From Candidatus Rubrivivax defluviihabitans (lineage in GTDB: Bacteria; Pseudomonadota; Gammaproteobacteria; Burkholderiales; Burkholderiaceae_C), in assembly GCA_016709385.1 (NCBI GenBank), contig JADJMW010000002.1, positions 124,001 through 188,000 on the forward strand: a stretch of 64,000 bases of DNA. The letters run 5' to 3'. The position numbers and the translations under genes were made by a program. Below are positions 42,567-50,647 of the stretch, one piece after another; positions within the stretch are counted from its first letter, which is position 1, and each line of letters starts with the position of its first letter. The notes beneath the pieces are model-generated. The model saw nothing but the letters and a program-made list of their open reading frames with translations, had not been told where the DNA came from and ran no database searches.

Positions 42567-44694
42567 TCAGGCGCGCGAGGTGTTCAGGTTCGGGTAGCGC
42601 ACATGCTCCACCAGTTCCTGGGTCTCGGCCGTCGGCGCCTTGGTCAGCAGGCTCACGATGATGATCACCGCGAAGCCCAGCGGCACGCCGAAGAGGCCGG
42701 CCGAGATCGGCAGGATGCCCCACCACAGTTCGATCGGCGAGGTGACGCCGAAGATGCCGCGCAGCCAGGGCTGGGTCGTGGCCATGTAGTAGAAAGTGAT
42801 GCCCAGGCCGGCGATCATGCCCAGCGAGGCGCCCCACTTGTTGGCGCGCTTCCAGAAGATGCCGAGCGTGAGCGCCGGGAAGAAGGCCGCGGCCGCGAAC
42901 GAGAAGGCTGCCGACACCAGGAACAGGATGTCGGCCGGCTTCTGCGCCGCCACCGAGGCGGCAGCCAGGGCCACCACCAGCAGCAGCACCTTGGAGATCA
43001 TGACGCGGCGCGCGGTGGGCGCGTTCGGGTCGATCATCTTGTAGTACAGGTCGTGCGACAGCGCGTTGGCGATGGTCAGCAGCAGGCCGTCGGCGGTGGA
43101 CAGCGCGGCCGCCAGGCCACCGGCGGCCACCATGCCCGACACCACGTAGGGCAGGCCCGCGATCTCGGGCGTGGCCAGCACGATGATGTCGCCGCCGATA
43201 CGCATCTCACCCAGCTGGAAGATGCCGTCCTTGTTGATGTCGATGACCGACAGCAGGGCCGGGTCGACCCGCTGTCCAGCTCTGGATCCAGGCCGGCAAC
43301 TGGTCGAACGGCGTGCCCACCAGCACGTTGAAGACCTCGTACTTGACGAGCACCGCCAGCGCCGGTGCCGTGAAGTAGAGCAGGAAGATGAAGAACAGCG
43401 ACCAGGTCACCGAGGCGCGCGCGTCCTTCACCGAAGGCGTGGTGTAGTAGCGCATCAGGATGTGCGGCAGCGCAGCCGTGCCCACCATCAGGCAGAACAC
43501 CAGCGCCAGGAAATTGCGTCGGCTCTCGTTGAAGGTCTTCTGCGCCTTCTCGTCCCCATTCGGGTCGCCCGCGTATTGCGCGGCGTGACGCGGCATGCCT
43601 GCCAATGGCTTGGCGCGGCCGTCGGCGGCGGCCTTCGCGGCGGTCCAGGCCTTCTTCGCGGCGTCGGCGTCCTTGGGCACCGCGGCCAGGGCCTTCTCGG
43701 CGGCCTGCATCTCGGCCACTGGCGCGTTGGCAGCCTTCAGGTCGGCCACCTTGGCCTGGGCGGCGGCCAGGTCGGCGGCCAGCGCGGTGGGCACGTCCTT
43801 CAGCTTGGCGGCCAGGTCGTCGGACTGCTTCTTGAAGATGGCAATGACTTCCTTTTCCTTCGGGTCGTCGATCAGCAGCTTCTCCTTGGCCGTGACCTTC
43901 TCGAGCTGGAAGCCGTAGACGGCCTGCGGGATGGGCACGCCGGTCTGCTTCACGCTCAGCCAGACCACCGGCAGCATGTAGGCAATGATCAGGATGATGT
44001 ATTGCGCTACCTGCGTCCACGTCACCGCGCGCATGCCGCCCAGGAACGAGCAGACCAGGATGCCGCCGAGGCCGACGAAGATGCCGATCTCGAAGGCCAG
44101 GCCCGACAACCGCGTGGTGATCAGGCCGACACCGTAGATCTGCGCCACCACGTACGTGAAGGAGCACAGGATGGCGGCCAGGATGCCGATGAAGCGCGGC
44201 AGGTTGCCTTCGTAGCGCGCGCCCAGGAAGTCGGGGATGGTGAACTGCCCGAACTTGCGCAGGTAGGGTGCGAGGAACAGCGCCACCAGGCAGTAGCCGC
44301 CCGTCCAGCCCATGATGAAGGCCAGGCCGCCATAACCCGTGAGGTAGAGCGTACCGGCCATGCCGATGAACGATGCGGCCGACATCCAGTCGGCACCGGT
44401 GGCCATGCCGTTGTAGACGGCGGGCACGCGGCGGCCGGCCACGTAGTACTCGGCGGCGTCGTTGGTGCGGCTCATGATGCCGATGCCGGCGTACAGCGCC
44501 ACCGTGGCGGCCAGGAAGACGAGGCCGATCGCGGCACGCGACAGACCCATCTGCTCGGCGATGGCCAGCACGATGACGAAGGCGATGAAGCCTCCGGTGT
44601 ACCAGCCATAGACCTTGTTCAGGCCCTTCTTGAAGGCCGCATTGGCCTCCTTGTTGGAGACCCCGGTCTGGGGTTCGAAGCTCAAGCCTGCCAT
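42567..44694 (-). pseudogene. Sodium:solute symporter (ActP/VC_2705-like), interrupted by a +1 frameshift
   Basis: The 5' part (44694 down to ~43270) encodes an SSS transporter (MATGADWMSAASFIGMAGTL, GGMRAVTWTQVAQYIILI) with an unusual Ala/Lys-rich helical insert at ~275-385. It then runs off frame at FDQLPAWIQSWTAG. Dropping one base in the CCC at 43268-43270 restores the reading TAVDPALLSVIDINKDG and joins the frame that ends at 42567 (ATPEIAGLPYVVSGMVAAGG, LSTADGLLLTIANALSHD). Both halves are well preserved, so mutation is recent or the base is an error. It is paired with the DUF4212 gene just upstream. Transport of acetate or a similar carboxylate with sodium is inferred. Confidence 0.85.
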
Positions 44695-44695
44695 G

Positions 44696-44953
44696 TCATT
44701 CCTCCTCGGAAACGCCGTGCTCGATGTCGAGCTTGTTCATGTAGTGGGCGTAGTACGCGATGATCACGACGTAGACCACCAAGGAACCCTGTGCCGCCAT
44801 CCAGAAGCTGAAGGGCCAGCCCGCAAAGTTGAAAGCCAGGTCACGGGCGAAGTACGCCATGACGTAGGTCACTACGAACCAGATCGCCAGCAGGATCGAG
44901 GTGATCCTGAGGTTCTTCCGCCAGTAGCTTTGGTGGTTCTCGCTCACCTTCAT
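44696..44953 (-). CDS. DUF4212 small symporter subunit (second copy)
   Basis: 85 aa, two transmembrane helices (ILLAIWFVVTYVMAYFARDL and FSFWMAAQGSLVVYVVIIAY) and a C-terminal HYMNKLDIEHGVSEEE. It is a homologue of the protein at 23156-23410. ATG 44953 has a GAGGTGA site. It ends one base before the symporter start, so the pair is co-translated. It probably acts as an accessory subunit in the inner membrane. Confidence 0.92.
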   Translation of the reverse strand: MKVSENHQSYWRKNLRITSILLAIWFVVTYVMAYFARDLAFNFAGWPFSFWMAAQGSLVVYVVIIAYYAHYMNKLDIEHGVSEEE

Positions 44954-45000
44954 CGTTGTCACCTCTCGGTTGGTGGAATGGCGCCCGGTATGGGGCTGCT

Positions 45001-45573
45001 TCAGGAAACCCGGCCGACGAGCAGGCCCGTCTCGCGTTCCAGCTGCGCCGCCACCTTGGGTTCGAAACCCTTGAGATGGCGAATGATCTTCACGGCTTCG
45101 TCGGGCTGATGACGGTCGACGTGCACACGGGCCAGCTGGTACCAGCCGTAAGGGCTCATGGGCTGCAGCTCGGTATTCCTCTTCAGCGCGGATACGGCTT
45201 CTTCGTAGCGCTGCAGGCGAATGAGCACCAGTCCCAGGCCGTACCAGGCGCGGTCGAGCTCGGGGCCCAGCTCGGTGGCGCGGCGGAAGGCGGCCTCGGC
45301 CTCGGTCAATTCGCCGGCGGCTTCGAGCATGAAGCCATGGTTGAACCAGGTACCCGCATGGTCGGCGCGCAGCACCACCAGCCGCTGCGAATCGGCCAGC
45401 GCGGCCTGCACCTGCCCGGCCTCGGTCAGCAGGTGGGCACGGCTGGCCAGCGCGTAGGCGTCGTCGGGCCAGCGCTGCAGCATGGTGTCGAACACCAGGC
45501 GCGCTGCCGCCTTGCGGCCCAGCACCAGCAGGCCGATGGCCTTCCACTTCTCGAACTGGTAGGCCAGGTCCAT
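45001..45573 (-). CDS. TPR-repeat protein
   Basis: 190 aa if begun at ATG 45573, which overlaps the previous stop as TGATG and has AGGA 8 bases upstream; ATG 45582 is the alternative. Several tetratricopeptide units are visible (YALASRAHLLTEAGQVQAAL, WFNHGFMLEAAGELTEAEAA, WYGLGLVLIRLQRYEEAVSA). TPR proteins are scaffolds for protein contacts; no catalytic site is present. It sits in the operon that leads to the DUF4212-symporter pair, 47 bp downstream of it. The partner is unknown. Confidence 0.88.
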   Translation of the reverse strand: MDLAYQFEKWKAIGLLVLGRKAAARLVFDTMLQRWPDDAYALASRAHLLTEAGQVQAALADSQRLVVLRADHAGTWFNHGFMLEAAGELTEAEAAFRRATELGPELDRAWYGLGLVLIRLQRYEEAVSALKRNTELQPMSPYGWYQLARVHVDRHQPDEAVKIIRHLKGFEPKVAAQLERETGLLVGRVS

Positions 45574-45878
45574 CAGCGGCATCCTGGCTGGCCGACGAGG
45601 CCCTGTGTCACACACAGATTGGCGCGCTCGAAGGTGACGACCATGTAGAACACGGCCAGCAGGCAGAAGGTGACGATGGGCACCTGCTTGTCCGACACCT
45701 GCTTCGGCGTGATCCTGCGCACCAGCCAGGTGAAGGGTTTGCCCACCACCTGCAGCAGCTTGTAGAACACGTTGCTCTCGCGCCGCTGACCTGCCAGCAC
45801 GTACAGCGCGCCCTGTCCGACGAGGGCCAGAAGGGCGATGTACAGGACGAGCTGGACGGCGTTGAGGATCGTCAGCAT
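45573..45878 (-). CDS. Small membrane protein of unknown function (101 aa)
   Basis: 101 aa from ATG 45878. Two hydrophobic segments (LVLYIALLALVGQGALYVLA and IVTFCLLAVFYMVVTFE) flank a basic loop (YKLLQVVGKPFTWLVRRITP). No family comes to mind, but it is first in a tight unit (TGATG overlap with the TPR gene, then DUF4212 and symporter). In-frame ATG further upstream (45959) would add a highly basic, unlikely leader. Confidence 0.75.
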   Translation of the reverse strand: MLTILNAVQLVLYIALLALVGQGALYVLAGQRRESNVFYKLLQVVGKPFTWLVRRITPKQVSDKQVPIVTFCLLAVFYMVVTFERANLCVTQGLVGQPGCR

Positions 45879-46015
45879 GGTGTCAACCAAAGGCTGGCGT
45901 GACTGTTTTGTTCGGCGCTTACGGCCTTCTGACAAAGCACGCCGAACGCTCGCAAGCACCTATAGGTCTTACCCTAGTTCGGCGCCAAGCTGCAGGCGGT
46001 GGCGGCAGATCGGAC

Positions 46016-47458
46016 TCAGGCTCCCGGCCCGCAGTCCAGGCAGCGCTCCACCGGCGGCGGCCCCATGCGCAGGGCGCGGTTGAGGTCGCGCAGTGCGCTG
46101 CGCAGGCCTTCCTCGACCACCGGGTGGTAGAACGGGCTGTCCAGCATCTGCTGCACGGTGTCGCCGCGCTGCGCGCTCCAGGCCAGCAGGTGGCCGATGT
46201 GCTCGGCCGCCGGGCCCAGCATCTCGGCGCCCAGGAAGCGGCCGCTGCCGCGTTCGCCATAGACATGCAGCGCGCCCTGGTTGCGGCCCATCACGCGGCT
46301 GCGGCCCTGGTCGCTGAACGACACCGCGCCTTGCGCGAAGTCGGCGCCCGCGGCCACCAGCTCGGCATGGCTGGCGCCGGCGAGCATGATCTGCGGCTCG
46401 CTGAATACCACCGCCAGCGGCGCGCGCCGCGGTCGCATTCGGATGTCGGGCCAGCGGCCGGCGTTGTCGCCGGCGATGCGGCCGTCGTCGGCGGCCTCGT
46501 GCAGCAGCGCTCGTTCGTCGGCGGCGTCGCCGGCCAGGAAGACGTGACTGCCGCCGATCTGGCCGCTGCGCCGGTCGTGCACCGGCACGCCGGCAGCGCT
46601 GCGTGGCAGCGCGGTGTGCTCCAGGCCCAGGTCGTCGATATTCGGCTGCCGTCCGCTGGCCGCCAGCAGCCAGTCGAAGCGCTCCTCGACGCGCTGGCCG
46701 TCCGGGCCCAGGCTGCTGACGATGACTTCGTCGCCTTCGCGGCGCAGGGTGAGCTGGTGCGCCTGCGCCGTGAGCGGCAATTCGCCGGCGAAGATGTCGG
46801 CCGCCAGGGCCTGGAGCGCGGGGTCGGTGAGCGGGCCGATGCGCCCGCTGCGGCCGTACAGACGCACGCGCACCCCCAGCCGGTGCAGCGCCTGCGCCAG
46901 TTCCAGCCCGACGACGCCGGTGCCGGTGACGGCCACCGACGCCGGCAGCGTGTGCCAGGCGAAGACATCGTCGTTGACGATGAGCCGGTCGCCCAGTTCG
47001 CGCCGCCAGGCTTCGGCCACCGCCGGGCGCGAACCGGTGGCGATGACGATGCGCTCGGCCAGCACGCGCGTGTGACCGCCCACGTCGAGCGTATGGTCGT
47101 CGACGAAGCGCGCATGGCCCTGCAGCCGGTGCTCGGCCGGCCAGGCCTGCACGGCTTCGACGACGAAGCCGACGAAGCGGTCGCGCTCGCGGCGCACGCG
47201 GTCCATCACCGCCGCGCCGTCGACGACCAGGCCGCCGCCGTGCACGCCGAAGCGAGCCGAGTGCGCGATGGTGTGCGCCGCCTCGGCGGCGGCGATGAGC
47301 AGCTTGCTCGGCATGCAGCCCACGCGGGCGCAGGTGGTGCCGTAGGGGCCGCCTTCGATGACGACGACGCGGCGTGTATGGGCCAGCGCGCCGCGGTAGG
47401 CCGTCATGCCGGCGGTGCCGGCGCCGATGATGGCCACGTCAACATTCAGGGTGTGCAT
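46016..47458 (-). CDS. Dihydrolipoyl dehydrogenase-like flavoprotein disulfide reductase
   Basis: 480 aa. It has the FAD motif DVAIIGAGTAGM, the redox-active disulfide GTTCARVGCMPSK, the NAD(P) motif VAVTGTGVVGLELAQAL and HVFLAGDAADERALLHEAA. The C-terminal dimer-interface region reads YHPVVEEGLRSAL, keeping one His-Pro and a Glu like the acid-base pair. It is not next to 2-oxoacid dehydrogenase genes, so a free-standing lipoamide, glutathione-like or metal-related reductase is possible. It is divergent from the sigF-like gene; no copy of the sigF motif faces it. ATG 47458 fits the family N-terminus. Confidence 0.9.
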   Translation of the reverse strand: MHTLNVDVAIIGAGTAGMTAYRGALAHTRRVVVIEGGPYGTTCARVGCMPSKLLIAAAEAAHTIAHSARFGVHGGGLVVDGAAVMDRVRRERDRFVGFVVEAVQAWPAEHRLQGHARFVDDHTLDVGGHTRVLAERIVIATGSRPAVAEAWRRELGDRLIVNDDVFAWHTLPASVAVTGTGVVGLELAQALHRLGVRVRLYGRSGRIGPLTDPALQALAADIFAGELPLTAQAHQLTLRREGDEVIVSSLGPDGQRVEERFDWLLAASGRQPNIDDLGLEHTALPRSAAGVPVHDRRSGQIGGSHVFLAGDAADERALLHEAADDGRIAGDNAGRWPDIRMRPRRAPLAVVFSEPQIMLAGASHAELVAAGADFAQGAVSFSDQGRSRVMGRNQGALHVYGERGSGRFLGAEMLGPAAEHIGHLLAWSAQRGDTVQQMLDSPFYHPVVEEGLRSALRDLNRALRMGPPPVERCLDCGPGA

Positions 47459-47642
47459 GGGATTGACCTCCGGGCGGCACTGACGCCGGATGCTCGGCTG
47501 AAAGGCCGATGAACGATGTTCGATGGTAGGGCAGGCGGCCGGATCCCGGTGCATCGTCGGCAAGGGCCCATCGCTGCGCACTTGTCGCTGGCTGCCGGGG
47601 TGGCGCTGCACAATCGCCGGCGCGTGCCGCTGCCATGCGCCT

Positions 47643-47668
47643 GTAACCAAAGCCCCCGCGCCGACGAA
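47643..47668 (+). promoter_or_regulatory. SigF-type autoregulatory ECF promoter (GTAACC-N16-CGAA)
   Basis: GTAACC at 47643-47648 and CGAA at 47665-47668 are separated by exactly 16 bases, identical to the minus-strand motif before arsS. It lies directly at the sigma-factor gene, as expected for autoregulation. The last A of CGAA is the first base of the ATG at 47668, so transcripts from this promoter start inside the annotated frame. Confidence 0.7.
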
Positions 47669-48234
47669 TGAATCATGACGCTGCCCGCGACGACTTCGAA
47701 TCCGGCCTGAAGCCGTTGTGGCTGCGCGCGCAAGCGGGGGACGAAGCGGCCTACCGCGAGGCGTTGCGGCGTATCGCCGTGCGCTTGCGCAGTTATCTGC
47801 GCCGCCGCATGCAAAGTTTGCCGGACGACCTGGAGGACCTGGTGCAGGAAACCCTGCTGGCGCTGCACCTGCAGCGCGGCACCCACGACCCGGCGCTGCC
47901 CGTCAGCAGCTGGGTGCTGGCGATTGCCCGCCACAAGCTGGTGGACCTGTGGCGGCGGCGCGGGCGGCAGGAAGCGCTGCACGACCCGCTGGACGAGCTG
48001 GAAGACCACGCCATGCCGGTGGCCGCGGAAGAAGGCTCGGCGCGGCGCGACCTGGGCCAGCTGCTGCAGGAACTGCCCGAGGCGCAGCGGCGCGCCATCG
48101 TGCTGACCAAGATCGAGGGCTTGTCGGTGGCCGAGGCCGCGCAGCGCACGGGCGCCAGCGAGTCGGCGATCAAGGTGCAGGTGCACCGCGGGCTGAAGCG
48201 GCTGGCCGCGAAGGTGAAGGAGGAATCGACATGA
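47668..48234 (+). CDS. sigF: ECF RNA polymerase sigma factor (SigF/NrsF-associated type)
   Basis: 188 aa from ATG 47668. Region 2 is SYLRRRMQSLPDDLEDLVQETLLALHLQ and region 4 is LTKIEGLSVAEAAQRTGASESAIKVQVHRG. The next gene encodes a DUF1109 membrane anti-sigma, defining the SigF-NrsF group, which in Caulobacter responds to chromate, cadmium and copper and controls bufferin operons. The same motif occurs at arsS and bufA in this window. ATG 47668 overlaps the predicted -10 element, so the true start is probably downstream; TTG 47716 (reading LWLRAQAGDEAAYREAL) is the best candidate, giving 172 aa. Confidence 0.88.
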   Translation: MNHDAARDDFESGLKPLWLRAQAGDEAAYREALRRIAVRLRSYLRRRMQSLPDDLEDLVQETLLALHLQRGTHDPALPVSSWVLAIARHKLVDLWRRRGRQEALHDPLDELEDHAMPVAAEEGSARRDLGQLLQELPEAQRRAIVLTKIEGLSVAEAAQRTGASESAIKVQVHRGLKRLAAKVKEEST

Positions 48235-48866
48235 AGACCGAATCGCTGATCGACATGCTGGCGCGCCAGGCCGGCCCGGCGCCGCGTGCCATGGCGGCGC
48301 GGCGGCTGACGCCGGCGGTGGCCGGCGGGCTGGTGCTGGCCGTGGCCGGCGCGCTGGCGTGGATCGGGCCGATTCCGGCCGAGCTGTATGCCGACCCCGG
48401 GCCGTGGATCAAGTTCGGTTACGCCGGCCTGCTGGCCGCCGCCGCGCTGTGGTGGGTGGCGCGGCTGGGCCGGCCGGCGGCACCGGTGGCGGCACCGGCG
48501 CGCGTGGCCGGCGGTGTGGTGGTGGCGATGCTGCTGCTGGGCGCGGCGGCGCTGCTGTCGGTGCCCGGCGACGAGCGCATGGACACCTTGATGGGGCACT
48601 CCTGGCTCAGTTGCCCGGTGAGCGTGCTCGTGTTGTCGCTGCCCACGCTGGCCGGCGCCTTCTGGGCCTTGCGCGGGCTGGCGCCGACACGGCTGCGCCT
48701 GGCCGGCTTTGCCGCCGGCGTGCTGGCCGGGGCGGTGGGCGCGTTCAGCTACGCCTTGTCTTGCGACGAACTCGCGCCCAGCTTCGTGGCCGTGTGGTAC
48801 ACGGCCGGCATCGGTGCGGCCGGCCTGCTGGGCGCGCTGCTGGGGCCGCGGTTGCTGCGCTGGTGA
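48231..48866 (+). CDS. nrsF: DUF1109/NrsF membrane anti-sigma factor
   Basis: 211 aa. A short cytoplasmic N-terminus (MKTESLIDMLARQAGP) leads to six hydrophobic helices. Two cysteines in conserved NrsF positions are visible: HSWLSCPVSVLVLSLPTLAG and SYALSCDELAPSF. NrsF holds its sigma factor at the membrane and releases it when metal or oxidant affects these cysteines, as shown for Caulobacter. The start overlaps sigF by four bases, so the two are made in balance. Confidence 0.9.
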   Translation: MKTESLIDMLARQAGPAPRAMAARRLTPAVAGGLVLAVAGALAWIGPIPAELYADPGPWIKFGYAGLLAAAALWWVARLGRPAAPVAAPARVAGGVVVAMLLLGAAALLSVPGDERMDTLMGHSWLSCPVSVLVLSLPTLAGAFWALRGLAPTRLRLAGFAAGVLAGAVGAFSYALSCDELAPSFVAVWYTAGIGAAGLLGALLGPRLLRW

Positions 48867-48918
48867 CGTCGCAGCGGCCGCCGCTGCAGCGCGCCTGCCG
48901 CGGGTCGACCCCGCGGGG

Positions 48919-49584
48919 TCACCACCGCTCCGGCAGCGCCTTCCCCAGCCGCCAGCTGCGCCCTTGCGGATTCACGTAGCCCCCGGTCTCCAGATCCTTC
49001 AGCAACCGGCTCACCATCTCCCGCGAACGCCCGATGCGCGCCGCCAGTTCGCGGTGCGTGGGACGGTTCTCCACCCAGCGGCTGCCGTCGGCGCGCAGCA
49101 CCGACTCCGCCTCCAGCCAGGCCTTCAGGTTGCCGTAGGCGTCGTTCAGCGCCAGTTGCCGCGCCGTGAGGGTGGCGCGGCGGGCGCTGCCGATCACCTT
49201 GGCCAGCAGTTCGAAGGCAAAGGCCGGCCGCTCGGCGATGAAGGCTTCCAGCGTGGTCCGTGTCACCGCGGCGCACACGGTGTCTTCCAGCGTCTCGACG
49301 CTGGCGCTGCGCGGGCCGCCGTCCAGGCTCATTTCGCCCACGTAGTCGCCCGGTCCGTAGGTGCCGTAGGTGATCTCGCGGCCGTTCACGGGGTGGGCCG
49401 AGAAGGCGCGCAGGCGGCCGCTGAGCACGATGTACATCGTGTAGGCCTGGTCGCCTTCCTCGATCAGCAGCCGGCCCTTCCTGTACTTGTGCGGCACGCC
49501 ACGCTGCGCCAGTTCGCGCAGATCGTCGCTCGCGCCGGGCAGGTGGATCATGCGGGCGGGGGCAGCAGCCAGAGCATGCACCAT
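48919..49584 (-). CDS. Crp/Fnr family transcriptional regulator
   Basis: 221 aa from ATG 49584 (ATG 49551 is an alternative). The cNMP-binding fold is seen in GRLLIEEGDQAYTMYIVLSG and YGPGDYVGEMSLDGGPRSAS, the latter matching the phosphate-binding cassette of CRP-like proteins. The winged helix has HRELAARIGRSREMVSRLLKDLE. No FNR-type cysteines are present at the N-terminus, so oxygen sensing by an Fe-S cluster is unlikely. It lies 124 bp downstream of a LuxR-type gene on the same strand. Targets are not evident. Confidence 0.88.
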   Translation of the reverse strand: MVHALAAAPARMIHLPGASDDLRELAQRGVPHKYRKGRLLIEEGDQAYTMYIVLSGRLRAFSAHPVNGREITYGTYGPGDYVGEMSLDGGPRSASVETLEDTVCAAVTRTTLEAFIAERPAFAFELLAKVIGSARRATLTARQLALNDAYGNLKAWLEAESVLRADGSRWVENRPTHRELAARIGRSREMVSRLLKDLETGGYVNPQGRSWRLGKALPERW

Positions 49585-49708
49585 GGTAAGGCCAGCGGCG
49601 CCCGGGGGTGGGCCCCGCGCTGGTCGCGCAGGCGGTACGCGCCGTGCCGCACCCAGGACGGCCGGCGGCCCGGGGCGCGATGCTGCCGGCGCCTCGGCCA
49701 GCGCGTCT

Positions 49709-50344
49709 TCAGGCACGCAGCGCCCCCACCATCGGCGGCAGCCCGGCCACCAGCCGCACCAGTGCCGTGATGGTGCCGGTGCCGGTCTTCTGCCGGATGG
49801 CGCTGATCTGCGTGCGCACGGTGGAGATCTTCACGCCCTGCTCGCGGGCGATCTCGGCCGGAGTCACGCCGCGCCCCAGCGCGGCCAGCACCCGCGTCTC
49901 GGCCGCCGTCAGCTCGTGGTTGCGCGCGAAGCACTGCAGCGAAAGGTCTTCGCACACGCTCGAACGCCCCAGCAGCAGCGCCGCCACGCCGGGCTGCACC
50001 GGTACCAGCGCGGCCAGTTGACGATCGTCGCCCTGGCCCAGGGCCAGCAGCCGGCGCAGGCCGCGCTGCGCCGCGTCGTGCAGTGCGTGTTGCAGATGCG
50101 CCATCGAGCGCGGGTCGCTGGTGCGCAGCCGGTTGTCCGTGAGCTGCAGGCCTTGCCCGGCGCGCAGCGCGTGCCGCGCGCGGTGGTTCAGGTGCATCAC
50201 CTCGCCGTCGTCGGCGAGCAGGACGATGCCGAAATCCACCTCGTCCAGCGCCCGCGCCAGCAGGGTGCCCGGTGACCAGGCCTCGGGCGCGGCACCCGCC
50301 CACGGCGGCGCCGGTGCCACCGCCTTCGTCGATGTCTGAAGCAT
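49709..50344 (-). CDS. LuxR-type regulator with PAS-like sensor
   Basis: 211 aa from ATG 50344. The N-terminal ~130 residues look like a PAS domain (ALDEVDFGIVLLADDGEVMH, LNHRARHALRAGQGL). The C-terminus is a LuxR/FixJ helix-turn-helix (LTAAETRVLAALGRGVTPAE, IAREQGVKISTVRTQISAIR). It has no receiver domain, so it is a one-component regulator with an unknown cue. A 22-base inverted repeat lies about 230 bp upstream. Confidence 0.87.
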   Translation of the reverse strand: MLQTSTKAVAPAPPWAGAAPEAWSPGTLLARALDEVDFGIVLLADDGEVMHLNHRARHALRAGQGLQLTDNRLRTSDPRSMAHLQHALHDAAQRGLRRLLALGQGDDRQLAALVPVQPGVAALLLGRSSVCEDLSLQCFARNHELTAAETRVLAALGRGVTPAEIAREQGVKISTVRTQISAIRQKTGTGTITALVRLVAGLPPMVGALRA

Positions 50345-50647
50345 GAGTCGGTCCTTTGCTGCGTTGCGGTGGCCAGGGGGGATGCCCTGGGCTACACCGT
50401 GTGCACAGCGTAGGGACCGGCAGGCGCCGCCGGGTGTGCAGGTGCACCGGCCGGCTTGTGCGAAATTCACCTCGACCCGGCCGGTGCAGCGGGCCCGCGC
50501 AGAGGCCGTCGGGGCCGCACGAGCGCTACCGGGGATGCCGGCACGGTGCCGATTGGACACGGCGCCCGATGCGTTGTCGTCACTCGAATTCGTGACGAAT
50601 GCGCCGCGCGATCGTCTGCATTGCGCAGGTGCTGCCGTCGTCTGCGA
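50345..50647. other. Intergenic region upstream of the LuxR-type gene
   Basis: About 300 non-coding bases lie between the LuxR-type gene start and the stop of the DUF294/CBS gene. The only structured element I find is the inverted repeat at 50577-50598. No terminator with a T-tract and no small gene with a ribosome site is apparent. Confidence 0.6.
50577..50598. promoter_or_regulatory. 22-base inverted repeat, candidate operator
   Basis: TCGTCAC and GTGACGA form perfect 7-base arms around TCGAATTC. The right half (ATTCGTGACGA) is identical over 11 bases to the dyad half-site at 2666-2676 before dadA. This suggests a binding site for a dimeric regulator, but which one is unknown. Confidence 0.4.
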
